From: Brumimicrobium ulvae
Lineage (GTDB): Bacteria > Bacteroidota > Bacteroidia > Flavobacteriales_D > Crocinitomicaceae
NCBI RefSeq assembly: GCF_947504225.1
Contig: NZ_CANNGT010000006.1
Location: 122,382 to 186,381 of the forward strand
Reading direction: 5' to 3'
DNA length: 64,000 nucleotides
The position numbers were made by a program, and so were the translations under genes. The notes beneath the pieces are model-generated. The model saw only the letters and a program-made list of their open reading frames with translations, was not told the DNA's origin and searched no databases. Positions 38,103 through 48,329 of the stretch are shown piece after piece (within the stretch, counting starts at the first letter, position 1; each line of letters starts with the position of its first letter).

Positions 38103-38126
38103 TTTAAATAAAATTAAAGTGCATAT

Positions 38127-38147
38127 TTTGTATTTTAACAATACAAA
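38127..38147. promoter_or_regulatory. Inverted repeat upstream of the small conserved protein gene
   Basis: Perfect 8-base arms TTTGTATT and AATACAAA around TTAAC, 25 bases before the ATG. It could be an operator or a chance AT-rich palindrome. Confidence 0.3.
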
Positions 38148-38363
38148 TTTTGCTTTTGTTTTCGTAGTAAAGGTAAGCCTAAACTTTAAATTTTATATCA
38201 TAAACCATTCGAAATTTACCTCCCTTCCTTTTCTAAGGAAATTCATGAATATTTAAAGTCATAAATATTGCCGCATAAACACCTGTAAAACAATTGATTA
38301 TCAAAGTTGTTTTATTCTAAAAACCTATCCTTATTTTAAAAGCATAATTTATCCAGTATTTTA
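38148..38363. other. Intergenic stretch before the dinB-like gene
   Basis: AT-rich and without a supported gene, RNA or hairpin. Confidence 0.5.
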
Positions 38364-38394
38364 TTGGAGACTATCGGAAATGGTGTTATTTTTG
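38364..38394 (+). promoter_or_regulatory. Candidate promoter of the DinB-like gene
   Basis: TTG (38364-38366), 20 bases, then TATTTTTG (38387-38394), a good Bacteroidota match. It argues that translation begins downstream, at 38409 or 38415. Confidence 0.5.
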
Positions 38395-38408
38395 ACCTGC
38401 TTAAGCAT

Positions 38409-39005
38409 ATGACTATGAAGGGATTTTTATCAGATGAATTATTATTAAACTTAAGGAATATAACGCATGCTAATATTTCATTGATTTCTAAAAAATGTAC
38501 CCATTTAGGAGAAAATCAAATCACTTGGCGACCAAGTAAAGACGCATGGAATATTCAAGAAGTCTTATCTCACCTCAATAGTTATTCTACTTATTATCAT
38601 CAGGTTTTTCTGGATAAGATTCAAAATACCAAGTTTAAAAACGTAAAAGAACATTTTGTACCTTCTCCTTTGGGTAGAAGTGCATGGCGTTCAATGCAAC
38701 TGGGTCGATTAAACAACGTTAAACGTAAATTTAGAGCCCCAAGAAACTTGAATCCAACATTAAGCCCTGAATTAATCGATCATTCAGCTGTAATAAACTT
38801 TATAAAACACCAAGAAGAATTGATTACTATTCTTGAGCAGGCTGAAAATGTAAATTTAAAAAAGGTAAAAGTTCCTATTTCAATCAGCAAGATTGTGAGA
38901 TTAAGACTTGGTGACGCCTTAATGTTTGTCATATACCACAATGAACGACACATACAACAAGTCAAAAACATTTTAGAACATCCAAATTTCCCAAAAAAGA
39001 AATGA
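38409..39005 (+). CDS. DinB-family protein
   Basis: I chose ATG 38409, since the TTG that opens the longer frame is part of the promoter; 38415 is equally possible. The 198-residue four-helix protein has the metal-ligand His residues of the DinB/YfiT superfamily: LSHLNSYSTYYH and YHNERHIQQV. Such proteins are thiol-dependent or hydrolase-like enzymes of mostly unknown substrate. It overlaps the NlpC/P60 gene by 4 bases. Confidence 0.8.
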   Translation: MTMKGFLSDELLLNLRNITHANISLISKKCTHLGENQITWRPSKDAWNIQEVLSHLNSYSTYYHQVFLDKIQNTKFKNVKEHFVPSPLGRSAWRSMQLGRLNNVKRKFRAPRNLNPTLSPELIDHSAVINFIKHQEELITILEQAENVNLKKVKVPISISKIVRLRLGDALMFVIYHNERHIQQVKNILEHPNFPKKK

Positions 39006-39769
39006 AAACTGGTGCCATAGCAATTTGCGGTCTATCCGTTATTCCTGTAAGAGCCAAACCTGATGACACTTCCGAAATCGTTACACAACTCTTATTTGGG
39101 GAAAAAATAGAATACTTAGAGATTCAAAATCAATGGATTAAAGTTGAAATCGCTCACGATCAATATGTGGGTTGGATAGACCATAAACAAGTGCTTGAAC
39201 TATCGGACAATAGTTCTTTCCTATTGCATCCACCCTCACAATACCAACAAGAAGCAGCATTAAAACTAGAAACTCCTTGGGGAATTCAAACAATACTTAA
39301 AGGTTCTCCAATTTTATCGCCATCAAAAAATTTCACAATTGATGGTTATCAATTCAAATGGATTGACTCAGAACCAAAGCAATACAGCAAAGACATCATT
39401 GAACTGGCGAAATCATACCTGAATGCACCTTACCTTTGGGGAGGACGTACACCTTTTGGAATAGATTGCTCAGGATTTAGTCAAACGGTTTATCATCAAA
39501 TCGGATACCGCTTGAATCGTGATGCTTCTCAGCAAGTTTTACAAGGGTCACCTATTCACTTTGAAGAGCAAAAACCAGGTGATTTGGCCTTTTTCGCTTC
39601 TGAAAAAACGGGCAACATAACCCATGTTGGAATTATTTTACCAGAACACAAAATCATTCATGCCCATGGAAGAGTTCGCATTGACACCTTGAATGAAAAA
39701 GGAATTTTTAATGAGAAGAAAGCGTATTATTCACATCAATTCCACAGCATCAGGCGTTACGATATATAA
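39002..39769 (+). CDS. NlpC/P60-family cysteine peptidase with SH3-like N-terminus
   Basis: The 255-residue protein has an SH3b-like domain (about 15-65) and an NlpC/P60 catalytic domain with Cys156 in DCSGF, His208 in THVGI and His220 in IIHAH. Members cut peptidoglycan stem peptides, often gamma-D-Glu-diamino acid bonds. There is no signal peptide, so it may act on muropeptides in the cytoplasm, or use a non-standard export route. Confidence 0.87.
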   Translation: MKTGAIAICGLSVIPVRAKPDDTSEIVTQLLFGEKIEYLEIQNQWIKVEIAHDQYVGWIDHKQVLELSDNSSFLLHPPSQYQQEAALKLETPWGIQTILKGSPILSPSKNFTIDGYQFKWIDSEPKQYSKDIIELAKSYLNAPYLWGGRTPFGIDCSGFSQTVYHQIGYRLNRDASQQVLQGSPIHFEEQKPGDLAFFASEKTGNITHVGIILPEHKIIHAHGRVRIDTLNEKGIFNEKKAYYSHQFHSIRRYDI

Positions 39770-39891
39770 AGAGAAATAGTTTAATTAGAGCGCTTTCAAA
39801 GTTAATTTCAAATAAAGTTTTTATCTTGACGCTCCGTGAAAACAAACGATAAAGGAAAAGTGTAATATTTTAAAGTTGAAAATTATATAAA

Positions 39892-41166
39892 ATGAAACGA
39901 GATAAGGAAATATTTGATTTAATTGGACTTGAAAAAGAACGTCAAATCAATGGAATCGAATTGATTGCTTCTGAAAACTTTGTAAGCGAAGAAGTAATGG
40001 AAGCAATGGGGTCAGTATTAACGAATAAATACGCAGAAGGACTTCCAGGAAAAAGGTATTATGGTGGATGTGAAATCGTTGACCAAGTTGAACAGCTAGC
40101 CATTGATAGACTGTGTAAGTTATTCGGCGCAGAATGGGCCAACGTACAACCCCATTCAGGTTCTCAAGCTAATGCTGCTGTAATGTTAGCATGTCTACAA
40201 CCTGGTGACAACATCTTAGGATTTGATTTATCTCATGGAGGTCATCTGACACACGGATCTTCTGTTAACTTTTCAGGAAAACTTTACAATCCTCACTTTT
40301 ACGGTGTGGACAAAGAAACCGGTCGTATCGATTACGAAGCTTTAGAAAAGAAAGCCGAAGAGGTAAAACCAAAAATGATCATTGTTGGTGCTTCTGCATA
40401 CAGTAGAGATTGGGATTATGCAAGAATTAGAAAAGTAGCCGATCAAGTGGGCGCATTAATTTTAGCTGACATTTCTCATCCAGCAGGGATGATTGCGACA
40501 AAGTTATTAAACAACCCAATGGAGCACTGTCATATCGTTACCTCAACAACTCACAAAACTTTACGTGGACCACGTGGAGGAGTGATTATGCTAGGAAAGA
40601 ACTTTGACAATCCTTTCGGTATCCGTTGGAAGAATGGAAACTTAAGATCAATGGCTTCTCTACTGGATGCTGCAGTATTCCCAGGAACACAAGGTGGACC
40701 ATTGGAACATGTAATCGCTGCTAAAGCAGTTGCTTTTGGAGAGGCTTTAGACCCTAAATTCACAACTTACCAAAAACAAGTTGCTGCGAATGCAAAAATT
40801 ATGGCAGAAGAATTTGTAAAACTAGGGTATAAAATCATTTCTGAAGGAACCGACAACCACTCTATGTTGATTGACCTTCGTTCAAAAGGAATTACAGGTA
40901 AGGACGCTGAGAACGCATTGAATGAAGCCCACATTACGGTGAACAAAAATATGGTTCCGTTTGATACAGAGTCTCCATTTGTAACCTCTGGAATTCGCAT
41001 TGGAACTCCAGCAATTACAACCCGAGGGCTAAAAGAAAATGACATTCCAAAAATTGTCGCTTTAATGGATAAAGTAATGACCAATATAGGAAACGAAAGC
41101 ATCACCAAGGAAGTTATCGCTGAAGTGAAAGAAATGATGGCAGGCTATCCATTATTCCAGTTCTAA
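39892..41166 (+). CDS. glyA: Serine hydroxymethyltransferase
   Basis: The 424-residue PLP enzyme makes glycine and 5,10-methylene-THF from serine. Family motifs are clear: [23 protein letters not shown] and the PLP-Lys region [15 protein letters not shown] strong terminator follows at 41189. Confidence 0.97.
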   Translation: MKRDKEIFDLIGLEKERQINGIELIASENFVSEEVMEAMGSVLTNKYAEGLPGKRYYGGCEIVDQVEQLAIDRLCKLFGAEWANVQPHSGSQANAAVMLACLQPGDNILGFDLSHGGHLTHGSSVNFSGKLYNPHFYGVDKETGRIDYEALEKKAEEVKPKMIIVGASAYSRDWDYARIRKVADQVGALILADISHPAGMIATKLLNNPMEHCHIVTSTTHKTLRGPRGGVIMLGKNFDNPFGIRWKNGNLRSMASLLDAAVFPGTQGGPLEHVIAAKAVAFGEALDPKFTTYQKQVAANAKIMAEEFVKLGYKIISEGTDNHSMLIDLRSKGITGKDAENALNEAHITVNKNMVPFDTESPFVTSGIRIGTPAITTRGLKENDIPKIVALMDKVMTNIGNESITKEVIAEVKEMMAGYPLFQF

Positions 41167-41188
41167 TATAAAGTTCAGAAACACATTT

Positions 41189-41221
41189 AAAGGGCAGGAC
41201 AATAGTTTTCTGCCCTTTTTT
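41189..41221 (+). terminator. Hairpin terminator after glyA
   Basis: Arms AAAGGGCAG and CTGCCCTTT with a 12-base loop, followed by T residues. Confidence 0.85.
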
Positions 41222-41295
41222 CATGAATATTACTGAAGGTTTTTAAACAATATACCTCAGACGTCGTTTTCCCTCAAAAACACTTCACACTCTAC

Positions 41296-41326
41296 TTTGA
41301 TGAATCGAAAGACTTTAGTATTTTTG
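41296..41326 (+). promoter_or_regulatory. Promoter of the fumarylacetoacetase gene
   Basis: TTTG (41296-41299), 19 bases, TATTTTTG (41319-41326): the textbook Bacteroidota -33/-7 pair. It rules out the TTG start at 41328 and fixes ATG 41355. Confidence 0.65.
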
Positions 41327-41354
41327 CTTGAAACAATATCAAATCAAAAATAAA

Positions 41355-42626
41355 ATGATCAAAGCAAACGACCCGTCATTAAAATCTTGGATTGAAGTAG
41401 ATGCAAATTCTGACTTCCCAATTCAAAACTTACCTTTTGGAATATTCAAGACAAAGCAAGGAGCTGCCCGTGTAGGGTCAAGAATTGGAGATAAAGTTAT
41501 TGACCTGAACGCATTGTATGTATTGGGTTATTTCAAAAACCTACCATTTGCACAAGCGGACTTTCAAACTGATGCCTTAAATCCTTTAATGAAAAAAGGG
41601 AAATCAGCGACAACTGAATTAAGAAACCGTTTGTCTAAGTTATTCAACAAAGAAAACACAGATTTATCGAACAATGCTCATCATGTTGACCAAGTGTTGC
41701 ATGACGTTGACAAAGTAGAAATGTTAATGCCTGTTCAGGTGGGAGACTATACCGACTTTTATTCTTCAGAAGGACATGCCACTAACGTAGGTACTTTATT
41801 TAGAGATCCTGCCAATGCGTTATTGCCTAACTGGAAATGGATTCCTGTAGGATACCATGGTAGAGCAAGTTCTATAATTCCAAGTGAGCAAGCTATAAAA
41901 CGTCCAAAAGGGCAACAAAAGCCTAATGATGACCAAGATCCAGTATTCGGCCCCTGTAAATTATTAGACTTTGAGTTAGAAATGGCTTTTATTACCTACG
42001 ATGGAAAACCATTAGGAGAAAGCATCTCTACAGACGAAGCTAAAGATTACATTTTCGGAATGTGCATCATGAATGATTGGTCGGCACGAGATATTCAAAA
42101 ATGGGAATATGTTCCACTTGGGCCATTTTTAGCCAAAAGTTTTGCTTCTTCAATCTCACCATGGATTGTAACAATGGACGCCTTGGAGCCATTTAAAACA
42201 AAAGGTCCCGTTCAAGACCCAAAAGTACTTCCATATTTGGAGTATAAAGAAGATGCGCACTATGATATCAACTTAGAAGTTGGAATTATTCCAGAAAAAA
42301 GTGAAGAAACTATCGTTTGTAAATCCAATTATAAATACATGTATTGGAACATGTCACAACAGTTGGCTCACCATACTGTCAATGGATGTAACATTCGTTG
42401 TGGAGACATGATGGCCTCAGGAACGATTTCAGGAGAAGAAAAGAGTTCATTTGGTTCTATGTTAGAATTGTCATGGAGAGGTACACAACCCCTTAAAATG
42501 AAAGACGGTTCAGAACGTAAGTTCATTCAAGACCATGACACTGTAGTAATGCGTGGACATTGTAATGCCAATGGAGTACGCATTGGATTTGGAGAGGTAT
42601 CTACAAAAGTATTGCCTGCAGATTAA
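41355..42626 (+). CDS. fahA: Fumarylacetoacetase
   Basis: The 423-residue enzyme hydrolyses fumarylacetoacetate to fumarate and acetoacetate in tyrosine degradation. It shows the FAH motifs YSSEGHATNVG, PVGYHGRASS and the metal region DFELEMAF. The start is chosen from the promoter. Other tyrosine-degradation genes are not adjacent. Confidence 0.95.
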   Translation: MIKANDPSLKSWIEVDANSDFPIQNLPFGIFKTKQGAARVGSRIGDKVIDLNALYVLGYFKNLPFAQADFQTDALNPLMKKGKSATTELRNRLSKLFNKENTDLSNNAHHVDQVLHDVDKVEMLMPVQVGDYTDFYSSEGHATNVGTLFRDPANALLPNWKWIPVGYHGRASSIIPSEQAIKRPKGQQKPNDDQDPVFGPCKLLDFELEMAFITYDGKPLGESISTDEAKDYIFGMCIMNDWSARDIQKWEYVPLGPFLAKSFASSISPWIVTMDALEPFKTKGPVQDPKVLPYLEYKEDAHYDINLEVGIIPEKSEETIVCKSNYKYMYWNMSQQLAHHTVNGCNIRCGDMMASGTISGEEKSSFGSMLELSWRGTQPLKMKDGSERKFIQDHDTVVMRGHCNANGVRIGFGEVSTKVLPAD

Positions 42627-42649
42627 CATTTTATTATTACTTTAACTGA

Positions 42650-44896
42650 GTGGAAAATAAACCGGAAATTGATTTAGAACAAGAACGTAAAGAAATCCTT
42701 AACGCGTTCAGAAGTTTGCTACGTGTAACGAAGAATAACCGTACACGAGAAGAAACAAAACAAATCAGAAAAGCATTTGATGTTGCCGTCGAAGCTCATA
42801 AAGATATGCGCCGTAAATCGGGTGAACCTTATATATATCACCCGATTGCGGTTGCTAAAATATGCGCCGAAGAAATGGAACTTGGAGCAACTGCTGTTAT
42901 TGCAGCTTTGCTTCATGATACCGTTGAAGACACCTACATTACATTGGATGACATTGAAGAACTGTTTGGGAAAACAGTACGTTCAGTTATTGATGGATTA
43001 ACAAAAATCCCTGAAGTTTTTGACGAGAATGTTTCTATTCAAGCGGAGAACTTCAGAAAAATGATCCTCACCATCTCTGATGACTTACGCGTGGTGTTGA
43101 TCAAGTTAGCGGACCGACTTCACAATATGCGAACATTGGAAAGTATGCGTCCTGACAAACAATTAAAGATTGCTTCAGAGACCAATTTCCTCTATGCACC
43201 ACTCGCCCATCGTTTGGGACTCTACACCATCAAAGGTGAATTGGAGGATTTGTGCTTAAGGTACATGAATCCTCAAGCCTACCGAGAGGTGAGCAGTAAA
43301 TTGAAGTCAACACATGCTGTTCGTCAACGCTTTATTCGCAGATTCACACATCCAATTAAAGAAGCTTTAACCAACGAAGGATATGTCTTTGAAATTAAAG
43401 CCCGAACGAAATCAATTTCATCCATTTGGAGAAAAATGAAAAGTAAACAAGTGCCTTTTGAAGAGGTATTTGACTTGTTTGCGATTCGCATTATTTTAGA
43501 CACACCCGAAGAATTAGAAAAACCTGATTGTTGGAGGGTTTACAGTATTGTTACCGACTTTTACCAACCTAATCCTGATCGATTAAGAGACTGGATTTCT
43601 ACTCCTCGTGCCAATGGTTATGAATCATTGCACACCACTGTGATGAGTCCACAAGGGAAATGGGTTGAGGTACAAATCCGTTCAACACGAATGGACCAAA
43701 TCGCTGAAAAAGGATTAGCAGCGCACTATAATTATAAAGAATCTAAAAACGGAGAGAATAAGTTTGACCGTTGGATAGGCGAAATTCGAGAATTGATTGG
43801 TAATCATTCAGAAGATGCAATGGATTTTGTGAATGAATTTAAACTCAATTTATTTAATGATGAAATCTATGTATTTACTCCACAAGGAGAATTACGCGTA
43901 CTACCAACAGGAGCAACAACTTTGGACTTTGCATTTGACATTCATACAGATATAGGGTTGAAATGTATTGGCGCCAAAGTAAATAAACGACTGGTTCCAT
44001 TGAGCCATCAGTTGAAAAGCGGTAACCAGGTAGAAATTATCACCTCAAGTAAGCAAAGACCAAATGAAGAATGGCTAAAATTTGCAATTACTGGTCGTGC
44101 AAAACAAAAGATTAAAGCTGCGCTTAACGAAGAACGAAATAAAATTGCAGAAGACGGTAAGGAGATTCTAGACCGTAAATTCAAACAACACAATATTCGT
44201 TTTATCAGCGAGAATATTTCCATCCTTGAGAAATACTACAACGTTCCTACCGCTACTGAATTATACATCAGAATTGCAAAAGGAAAGGTAGATTTATCTA
44301 AACTGCGCAGAATTAAAAATGTGGGTGGTGTCCTGAAAGTAGAAAAGGAACCGAAAACAAATAAGATCAAACACGCGACTGACATCAGTAAGCGTATTGA
44401 TAGTAAAAAAGACACATTAGTAATCGGTGACGACTTTAAAGACATTGATTATGACTTTGCAAAATGCTGTAATCCCCTACCTGGAGATTCTGTATTTGGA
44501 TTTATTACGGTGAGTAATGGAATTAAAATTCACAGAACGGATTGTCCAAATGCAGAGAACCTGATGGGAAAAATGAATTACCGTTGCATCAGTGCCAGAT
44601 GGAAAAACCAAGAAGTCAAAGAACATATTGCTAAACTTAAACTGATTGGTATTGATGGTTTAGGAATTGTAAATAAAATCACAGAAATCATTTCCTTTCA
44701 GCACAACGTAAACATGCGTTCTATAAGCTTTGAATCTACCGATGGAATTTTTGAAGGTAAAATACAAGTTTATGTAATGGACAAGTACCATTTAGATGAA
44801 TTGATCGAAAAATTCGAAATGACAGAAGGTATTCAGCGTGTAGAAAGATGGGATGATGTTTCACAAGAAAGTGAAGAAGATTATTTAAGCAAGTAA
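42650..44896 (+). CDS. rel: Bifunctional (p)ppGpp synthetase/hydrolase
   Basis: The 748-residue protein starts at GTG. It has the HD hydrolase motif ALLHDTVEDT, the synthetase domain with ARTKSISSIWRKM and ANGYESLHTTV, a TGS domain (FTPQGELRVLPTGATTLDFAF) and a C-terminal ACT domain. Intact hydrolase motifs suggest both activities. It follows fahA by 23 bases. Confidence 0.95.
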   Translation: MENKPEIDLEQERKEILNAFRSLLRVTKNNRTREETKQIRKAFDVAVEAHKDMRRKSGEPYIYHPIAVAKICAEEMELGATAVIAALLHDTVEDTYITLDDIEELFGKTVRSVIDGLTKIPEVFDENVSIQAENFRKMILTISDDLRVVLIKLADRLHNMRTLESMRPDKQLKIASETNFLYAPLAHRLGLYTIKGELEDLCLRYMNPQAYREVSSKLKSTHAVRQRFIRRFTHPIKEALTNEGYVFEIKARTKSISSIWRKMKSKQVPFEEVFDLFAIRIILDTPEELEKPDCWRVYSIVTDFYQPNPDRLRDWISTPRANGYESLHTTVMSPQGKWVEVQIRSTRMDQIAEKGLAAHYNYKESKNGENKFDRWIGEIRELIGNHSEDAMDFVNEFKLNLFNDEIYVFTPQGELRVLPTGATTLDFAFDIHTDIGLKCIGAKVNKRLVPLSHQLKSGNQVEIITSSKQRPNEEWLKFAITGRAKQKIKAALNEERNKIAEDGKEILDRKFKQHNIRFISENISILEKYYNVPTATELYIRIAKGKVDLSKLRRIKNVGGVLKVEKEPKTNKIKHATDISKRIDSKKDTLVIGDDFKDIDYDFAKCCNPLPGDSVFGFITVSNGIKIHRTDCPNAENLMGKMNYRCISARWKNQEVKEHIAKLKLIGIDGLGIVNKITEIISFQHNVNMRSISFESTDGIFEGKIQVYVMDKYHLDELIEKFEMTEGIQRVERWDDVSQESEEDYLSK

Positions 44897-44998
44897 CTTA
44901 ATAATATAGAACCTTTTTATGATTTTATTGTTCTTAAGTTAACATTTCGTCTTGCCAATTGAGTCAAAGGAAATGTTATTGATCTTATACATTCAACA

Positions 44999-46249
44999 AT
45001 GAGTTATCGTTATATTATTTGGTTTTCAATGATCTTAGCATCGCTTGTTGTGCTAGACTTATATATTTGGAGAGGCTACCGCAAAACGGTCAACAAAAAA
45101 TACTTTAAGTATTTAAAATGGTTGATTCCATTCTCTTCCATTTTGTTCTTGAGTGGTTTTGCGATTAACCTTTATAGAGGCTCAGTTGGAATTTATAATG
45201 CCAATATCATCGTCAATACTTTTTTCGGAATTTCTTTGGGGTTCTTTATCGCTAAACTCTTAGCTGCTTCTTTTCTTTTAACTGAAGACTTGTATAGGAT
45301 TCTGCTATTTATAAACCACAAAGTTTTCGCGAAGAAAGGAAAATCCAGTACATTCTCAGGCAGAAGGAATTTTGTGCGTAATGTTTCGCTTGGTATTGCA
45401 ACAATTCCTGTATTGGGGACGATTTACGCCGTTACTAAAGGAAAATATAATTTCCATGTCAAGCGTCTAGACCTATCCATGATAAGACTACCAAAATCTT
45501 TTGATGGGCTGAAAGTGGTACAGTTTTCAGATTTTCATGCCGGAAGTTTTGACGATATAACTGCTGTTCAAGAAGGCTTGTCTTTAATCAATGAAGCAAA
45601 TCCCGACATCATTGTATTCACAGGAGATTTAGTCAATAATCGCGCGGCTGAAATGCTACCTTATATTGATTCATTAAAAAATCTTTCTGCTAAATACGGT
45701 AAATATGCCATTTTAGGGAATCATGATTATGGTGACTACGTTAAATTTGACTCTCCCGAAGAACGTCAAAAAAACTTAGACGATCTCGACCAAATATTTA
45801 AAGACACAGGTTTCCATTTATTGAAAAATGAAAACATTCAAATTGACAATGGGACAGATCAAATTGACATCATTGGAGTTGAAAATTGGGGTGAAGGACC
45901 ATTTCCGAAATATGGCGATATCGATTTAGCTACAAATTCACTTCCTCAAGAACGATTCAATATTCTATTAAGTCACGACCCTGACCACTGGGAGAATCTA
46001 CTCAGAAATCACCCCAAACATTTCGACCTTACATTAAGTGGACACACGCATGGCTCTCAAGTTGGAGTCGACATACCAGGTTGGAGATGGAGTCCAGTAA
46101 AATACAGATACAAAAGATGGCTTGGCCATTACACTGAAAACAACCAACATCTATTTGTCAGTAAAGGCTTCGGATATCTAGGTTTTCCAGGTAGAATTGG
46201 AATGTCTCCAGAAATTGTAAGCTTTAAACTTCATGCAGAGGAAGTTTAG
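44999..46249 (+). CDS. Membrane-anchored metallophosphoesterase
   Basis: The 416-residue protein has three to four N-terminal helices (about 5-145) and a calcineurin-like domain with the metal-binding motifs SDFHAG, GDLVNN, GNHDYGD and SGHTHGSQ. It resembles the YkuE/LpxG-type phosphoesterases that act at membranes; the substrate is not known. Confidence 0.88.
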   Translation: MSYRYIIWFSMILASLVVLDLYIWRGYRKTVNKKYFKYLKWLIPFSSILFLSGFAINLYRGSVGIYNANIIVNTFFGISLGFFIAKLLAASFLLTEDLYRILLFINHKVFAKKGKSSTFSGRRNFVRNVSLGIATIPVLGTIYAVTKGKYNFHVKRLDLSMIRLPKSFDGLKVVQFSDFHAGSFDDITAVQEGLSLINEANPDIIVFTGDLVNNRAAEMLPYIDSLKNLSAKYGKYAILGNHDYGDYVKFDSPEERQKNLDDLDQIFKDTGFHLLKNENIQIDNGTDQIDIIGVENWGEGPFPKYGDIDLATNSLPQERFNILLSHDPDHWENLLRNHPKHFDLTLSGHTHGSQVGVDIPGWRWSPVKYRYKRWLGHYTENNQHLFVSKGFGYLGFPGRIGMSPEIVSFKLHAEEV

Positions 46250-46376
46250 ATTACCATGAATCATCTCAGCAATTCTTCCCACAACATTGAGAAAGAGTAA
46301 AATTTTATGGTTTTTTAGTAGTTTATCTAAAACACCACCCACTAAAAAACCTATTTTAGCACAAATTCCCAACATT

Positions 46377-46964
46377 ATGAAAAAGATTATATTACTTAGC
46401 GCATTATTTATTGGATTTAGCCTTACCAGCTATAGTCAAAACGAAGAAAACAAGAACCTCGATCAACAATTTAAAGAATTAATCGAAAGCTCCAATTCTT
46501 ATCAGGCTTATAAGGTCATTAAGCATTCTAAATTAAAGATATTACAAAAAGATATTCGTGATTCAATTAACGTATTAGAGAAAACAATAAGCAATTCTCA
46601 ACTGTTGATTGCAGATCAAAAAGCTAAAATTGACAGTAGCCTACAAGTCATTGAAGGATTAAATACAAAATTAGCAGAAACACAAAAGAAAGTTGATAAC
46701 ATCAACATTTTGGGAATTTCAACCAATAAATCATCGTACAGTACCATCATGTGGACCATTGTTATTTTATTGGTATTCACCGCGTTAATTCTATTCTTTA
46801 TTTATAAAAAAGGGAACAGAAAAACCAAAGAAGCTAAAGCAAAATTCTTAGAAACGGAACAGGAATTAGAAGGATTAAGAAAACGCTCATTAGAACGTGA
46901 ACAAAAAATTCGCCGTGAACTTCAAGATGAAATCAACAAAAACAGATCAACAAGAACAGATTAG
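46377..46964 (+). CDS. Exported coiled-coil membrane protein
   Basis: I chose ATG 46377 (MKKIILLSALF), which begins a signal peptide ending SYSQ; the longer frame has no reason to be used. The 195-residue protein has a coiled coil (about 30-110), one membrane helix (IMWTIVILLVFTALILFFIY) and a charged C-terminal coiled coil. The domain order suggests periplasmic and cytoplasmic coiled coils. No family function is known to me. Confidence 0.8.
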   Translation: MKKIILLSALFIGFSLTSYSQNEENKNLDQQFKELIESSNSYQAYKVIKHSKLKILQKDIRDSINVLEKTISNSQLLIADQKAKIDSSLQVIEGLNTKLAETQKKVDNINILGISTNKSSYSTIMWTIVILLVFTALILFFIYKKGNRKTKEAKAKFLETEQELEGLRKRSLEREQKIRRELQDEINKNRSTRTD

Positions 46965-47151
46965 TTTAATAATCAATGTTTTACGAAAGGATGTAAAAAT
47001 ATGTGGACGCAAAGTATGATTCCAGAAGTCATTATATTAAACTTCTCCATTTCTAAAATCTTCAATGATAGAAATGATCGTACGACTAGGAACCTCTCAG
47101 ACTTTCGACTGATTTTTTTAGGTATTCCTGCTTTTACTTTTGACCAAGAAA
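46965..47151. other. Non-coding stretch with gene debris
   Basis: No intact gene. The - strand shows short open pieces such as SRTIISIIEDFRNGEV and NDFWNHTLRPHIF, in different frames, which look like eroded coding sequence that I cannot assign. Confidence 0.4.
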
Positions 47152-47266
47152 TTAAAAACTGAATTTTAATATACATTCCAAAACTCCACCATCGACTAAA
47201 ATGTCTGTTCCACTAATAAATCTAGCCTCCTGCACCACCGGTGATCAACATTACTTTCTTCTCCAT
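47152..47266 (-). pseudogene. Short-chain dehydrogenase with a large internal deletion
   Basis: The - strand frame starts MEKKVMLITGGAGG, the NAD-binding start of a short-chain dehydrogenase/reductase, and stops in-frame after 14 codons. A second frame begins at the junction with ARFISGTDILVDGGV, the conserved C-terminal end of the same family. About 200 codons are missing between them. This is a deletion remnant. Confidence 0.75.
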
Positions 47267-47479
47267 AATTATTTTTTTAATTCACTATTAATCAACAAAA
47301 TATAGATAAGATAATTTTCAACTAGTTAAGGTAACATTCATCACATTAAGTTTATAAACTGAGCAGTATCACGATTTCAAATTCACAAAACATTTCACTC
47401 AAAAGCGCTGTTCTCAAAGTGGTGTGCATAACTTCTTTATAATTCTACAGAAAAGGAAGGTTCTATCTCACAATTTCCT
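47267..47479. other. Intergenic stretch upstream of the Fur-family gene
   Basis: AT-rich and without a supported gene or strong hairpin. Confidence 0.5.
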
Positions 47480-47487
47480 TATTTTTG
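47480..47487 (+). promoter_or_regulatory. Candidate -7 promoter element for the Fur-STAS-purA operon
   Basis: Reads TATTTTTG, 20 bases before the Fur-family ATG; no clear -33. Confidence 0.45.
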
Positions 47488-47507
47488 TCTTTTAATGCAA
47501 TAAATGT

Positions 47508-47969
47508 ATGAAAAGCGTACAAGAAACAGTTAAGAGTATATTTTCTGCGTATTTAGAAAAGAATGGGCACAGGAAAACCCCAGAGCGTTTTGCTATTCTA
47601 GAGGAAATATATAATTACGAAGGGCATTTTGATATTGAGTCATTGTACATCAAAATGAAGAACAAAAATTACCGTGTGTCGAGGGCAACATTGTACAACA
47701 CAATAGATTTGCTTTTGGCCTGTAACCTTGTACGTAAGCATCAATTTGGGAAGAACATAGCTCAATTTGAGAAGTCTCATGGATTTAAGCAGCATGACCA
47801 CCTTGTTTTAACAGATACTGGCGAGTTATTAGAGTTTTGTGATCCACGGATTCAAAACATTAAATCGACCATCGAAGAAGTATTTGGCGTAAAGATAGAT
47901 CATCATTCACTCTATTTTTATGGAGTTAGAAATGAAAATGTAACTGACAATTCATCTGATAAAACATAA
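47508..47969 (+). CDS. Fur-family transcriptional regulator
   Basis: The 153-residue protein has the Fur winged-helix ([27 protein letters not shown]) and the metal-site region [19 protein letters not shown]. It lacks a second CXXC pair. The metal or peroxide it senses cannot be told from sequence. It is followed by STAS and purA in one operon. Confidence 0.9.
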   Translation: MKSVQETVKSIFSAYLEKNGHRKTPERFAILEEIYNYEGHFDIESLYIKMKNKNYRVSRATLYNTIDLLLACNLVRKHQFGKNIAQFEKSHGFKQHDHLVLTDTGELLEFCDPRIQNIKSTIEEVFGVKIDHHSLYFYGVRNENVTDNSSDKT

Positions 47970-47972
47970 GTA

Positions 47973-48329
47973 GTGAGCTTTTCTTACGAAATTCAAATAC
48001 AATCTTCAATTTGTATCCTTTCATTTTCTGGAACTATTTTATCGCAAGATGAATATGGAGATGCTATGGACATCATTGATGAAAAATTGGCAGAAGGTCA
48101 ACGAAAATTCATTATTGATTTAAAAGAATTAAAACAGGTCAACAGTAGTGGCTTAAATTTTATTTTAAGAATATTTACACACATTCGAAATAAAGGAGGA
48201 GAATTAATTCTTGTCCATGCTAACAAAACAATTAGCGAACTTTTTAAAATTTCAAAGTTAAATACAGTTTTTAATATTTCGGCAGACAAACAAACTGCCA
48301 TTAACCAATTAAATGCACCAGAGGCATGA
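47973..48329 (+). CDS. STAS-domain anti-sigma-factor antagonist-like protein
   Basis: The 118-residue protein starts at GTG, 3 bases after the Fur stop. It has the STAS pattern, with the phosphorylatable Ser region QVNSSGLNFI. A cognate kinase or sigma factor is not nearby. It overlaps purA by 4 bases (ATGA). Confidence 0.83.
   Translation: MSFSYEIQIQSSICILSFSGTILSQDEYGDAMDIIDEKLAEGQRKFIIDLKELKQVNSSGLNFILRIFTHIRNKGGELILVHANKTISELFKISKLNTVFNISADKQTAINQLNAPEA

Noticed and set aside
44890..44942. 8-base inverted repeat (TAACTTAA / TTAAGTTA) after the rel gene
   Set aside because: The loop is over 30 bases and AT-rich; no clear terminator or operator.
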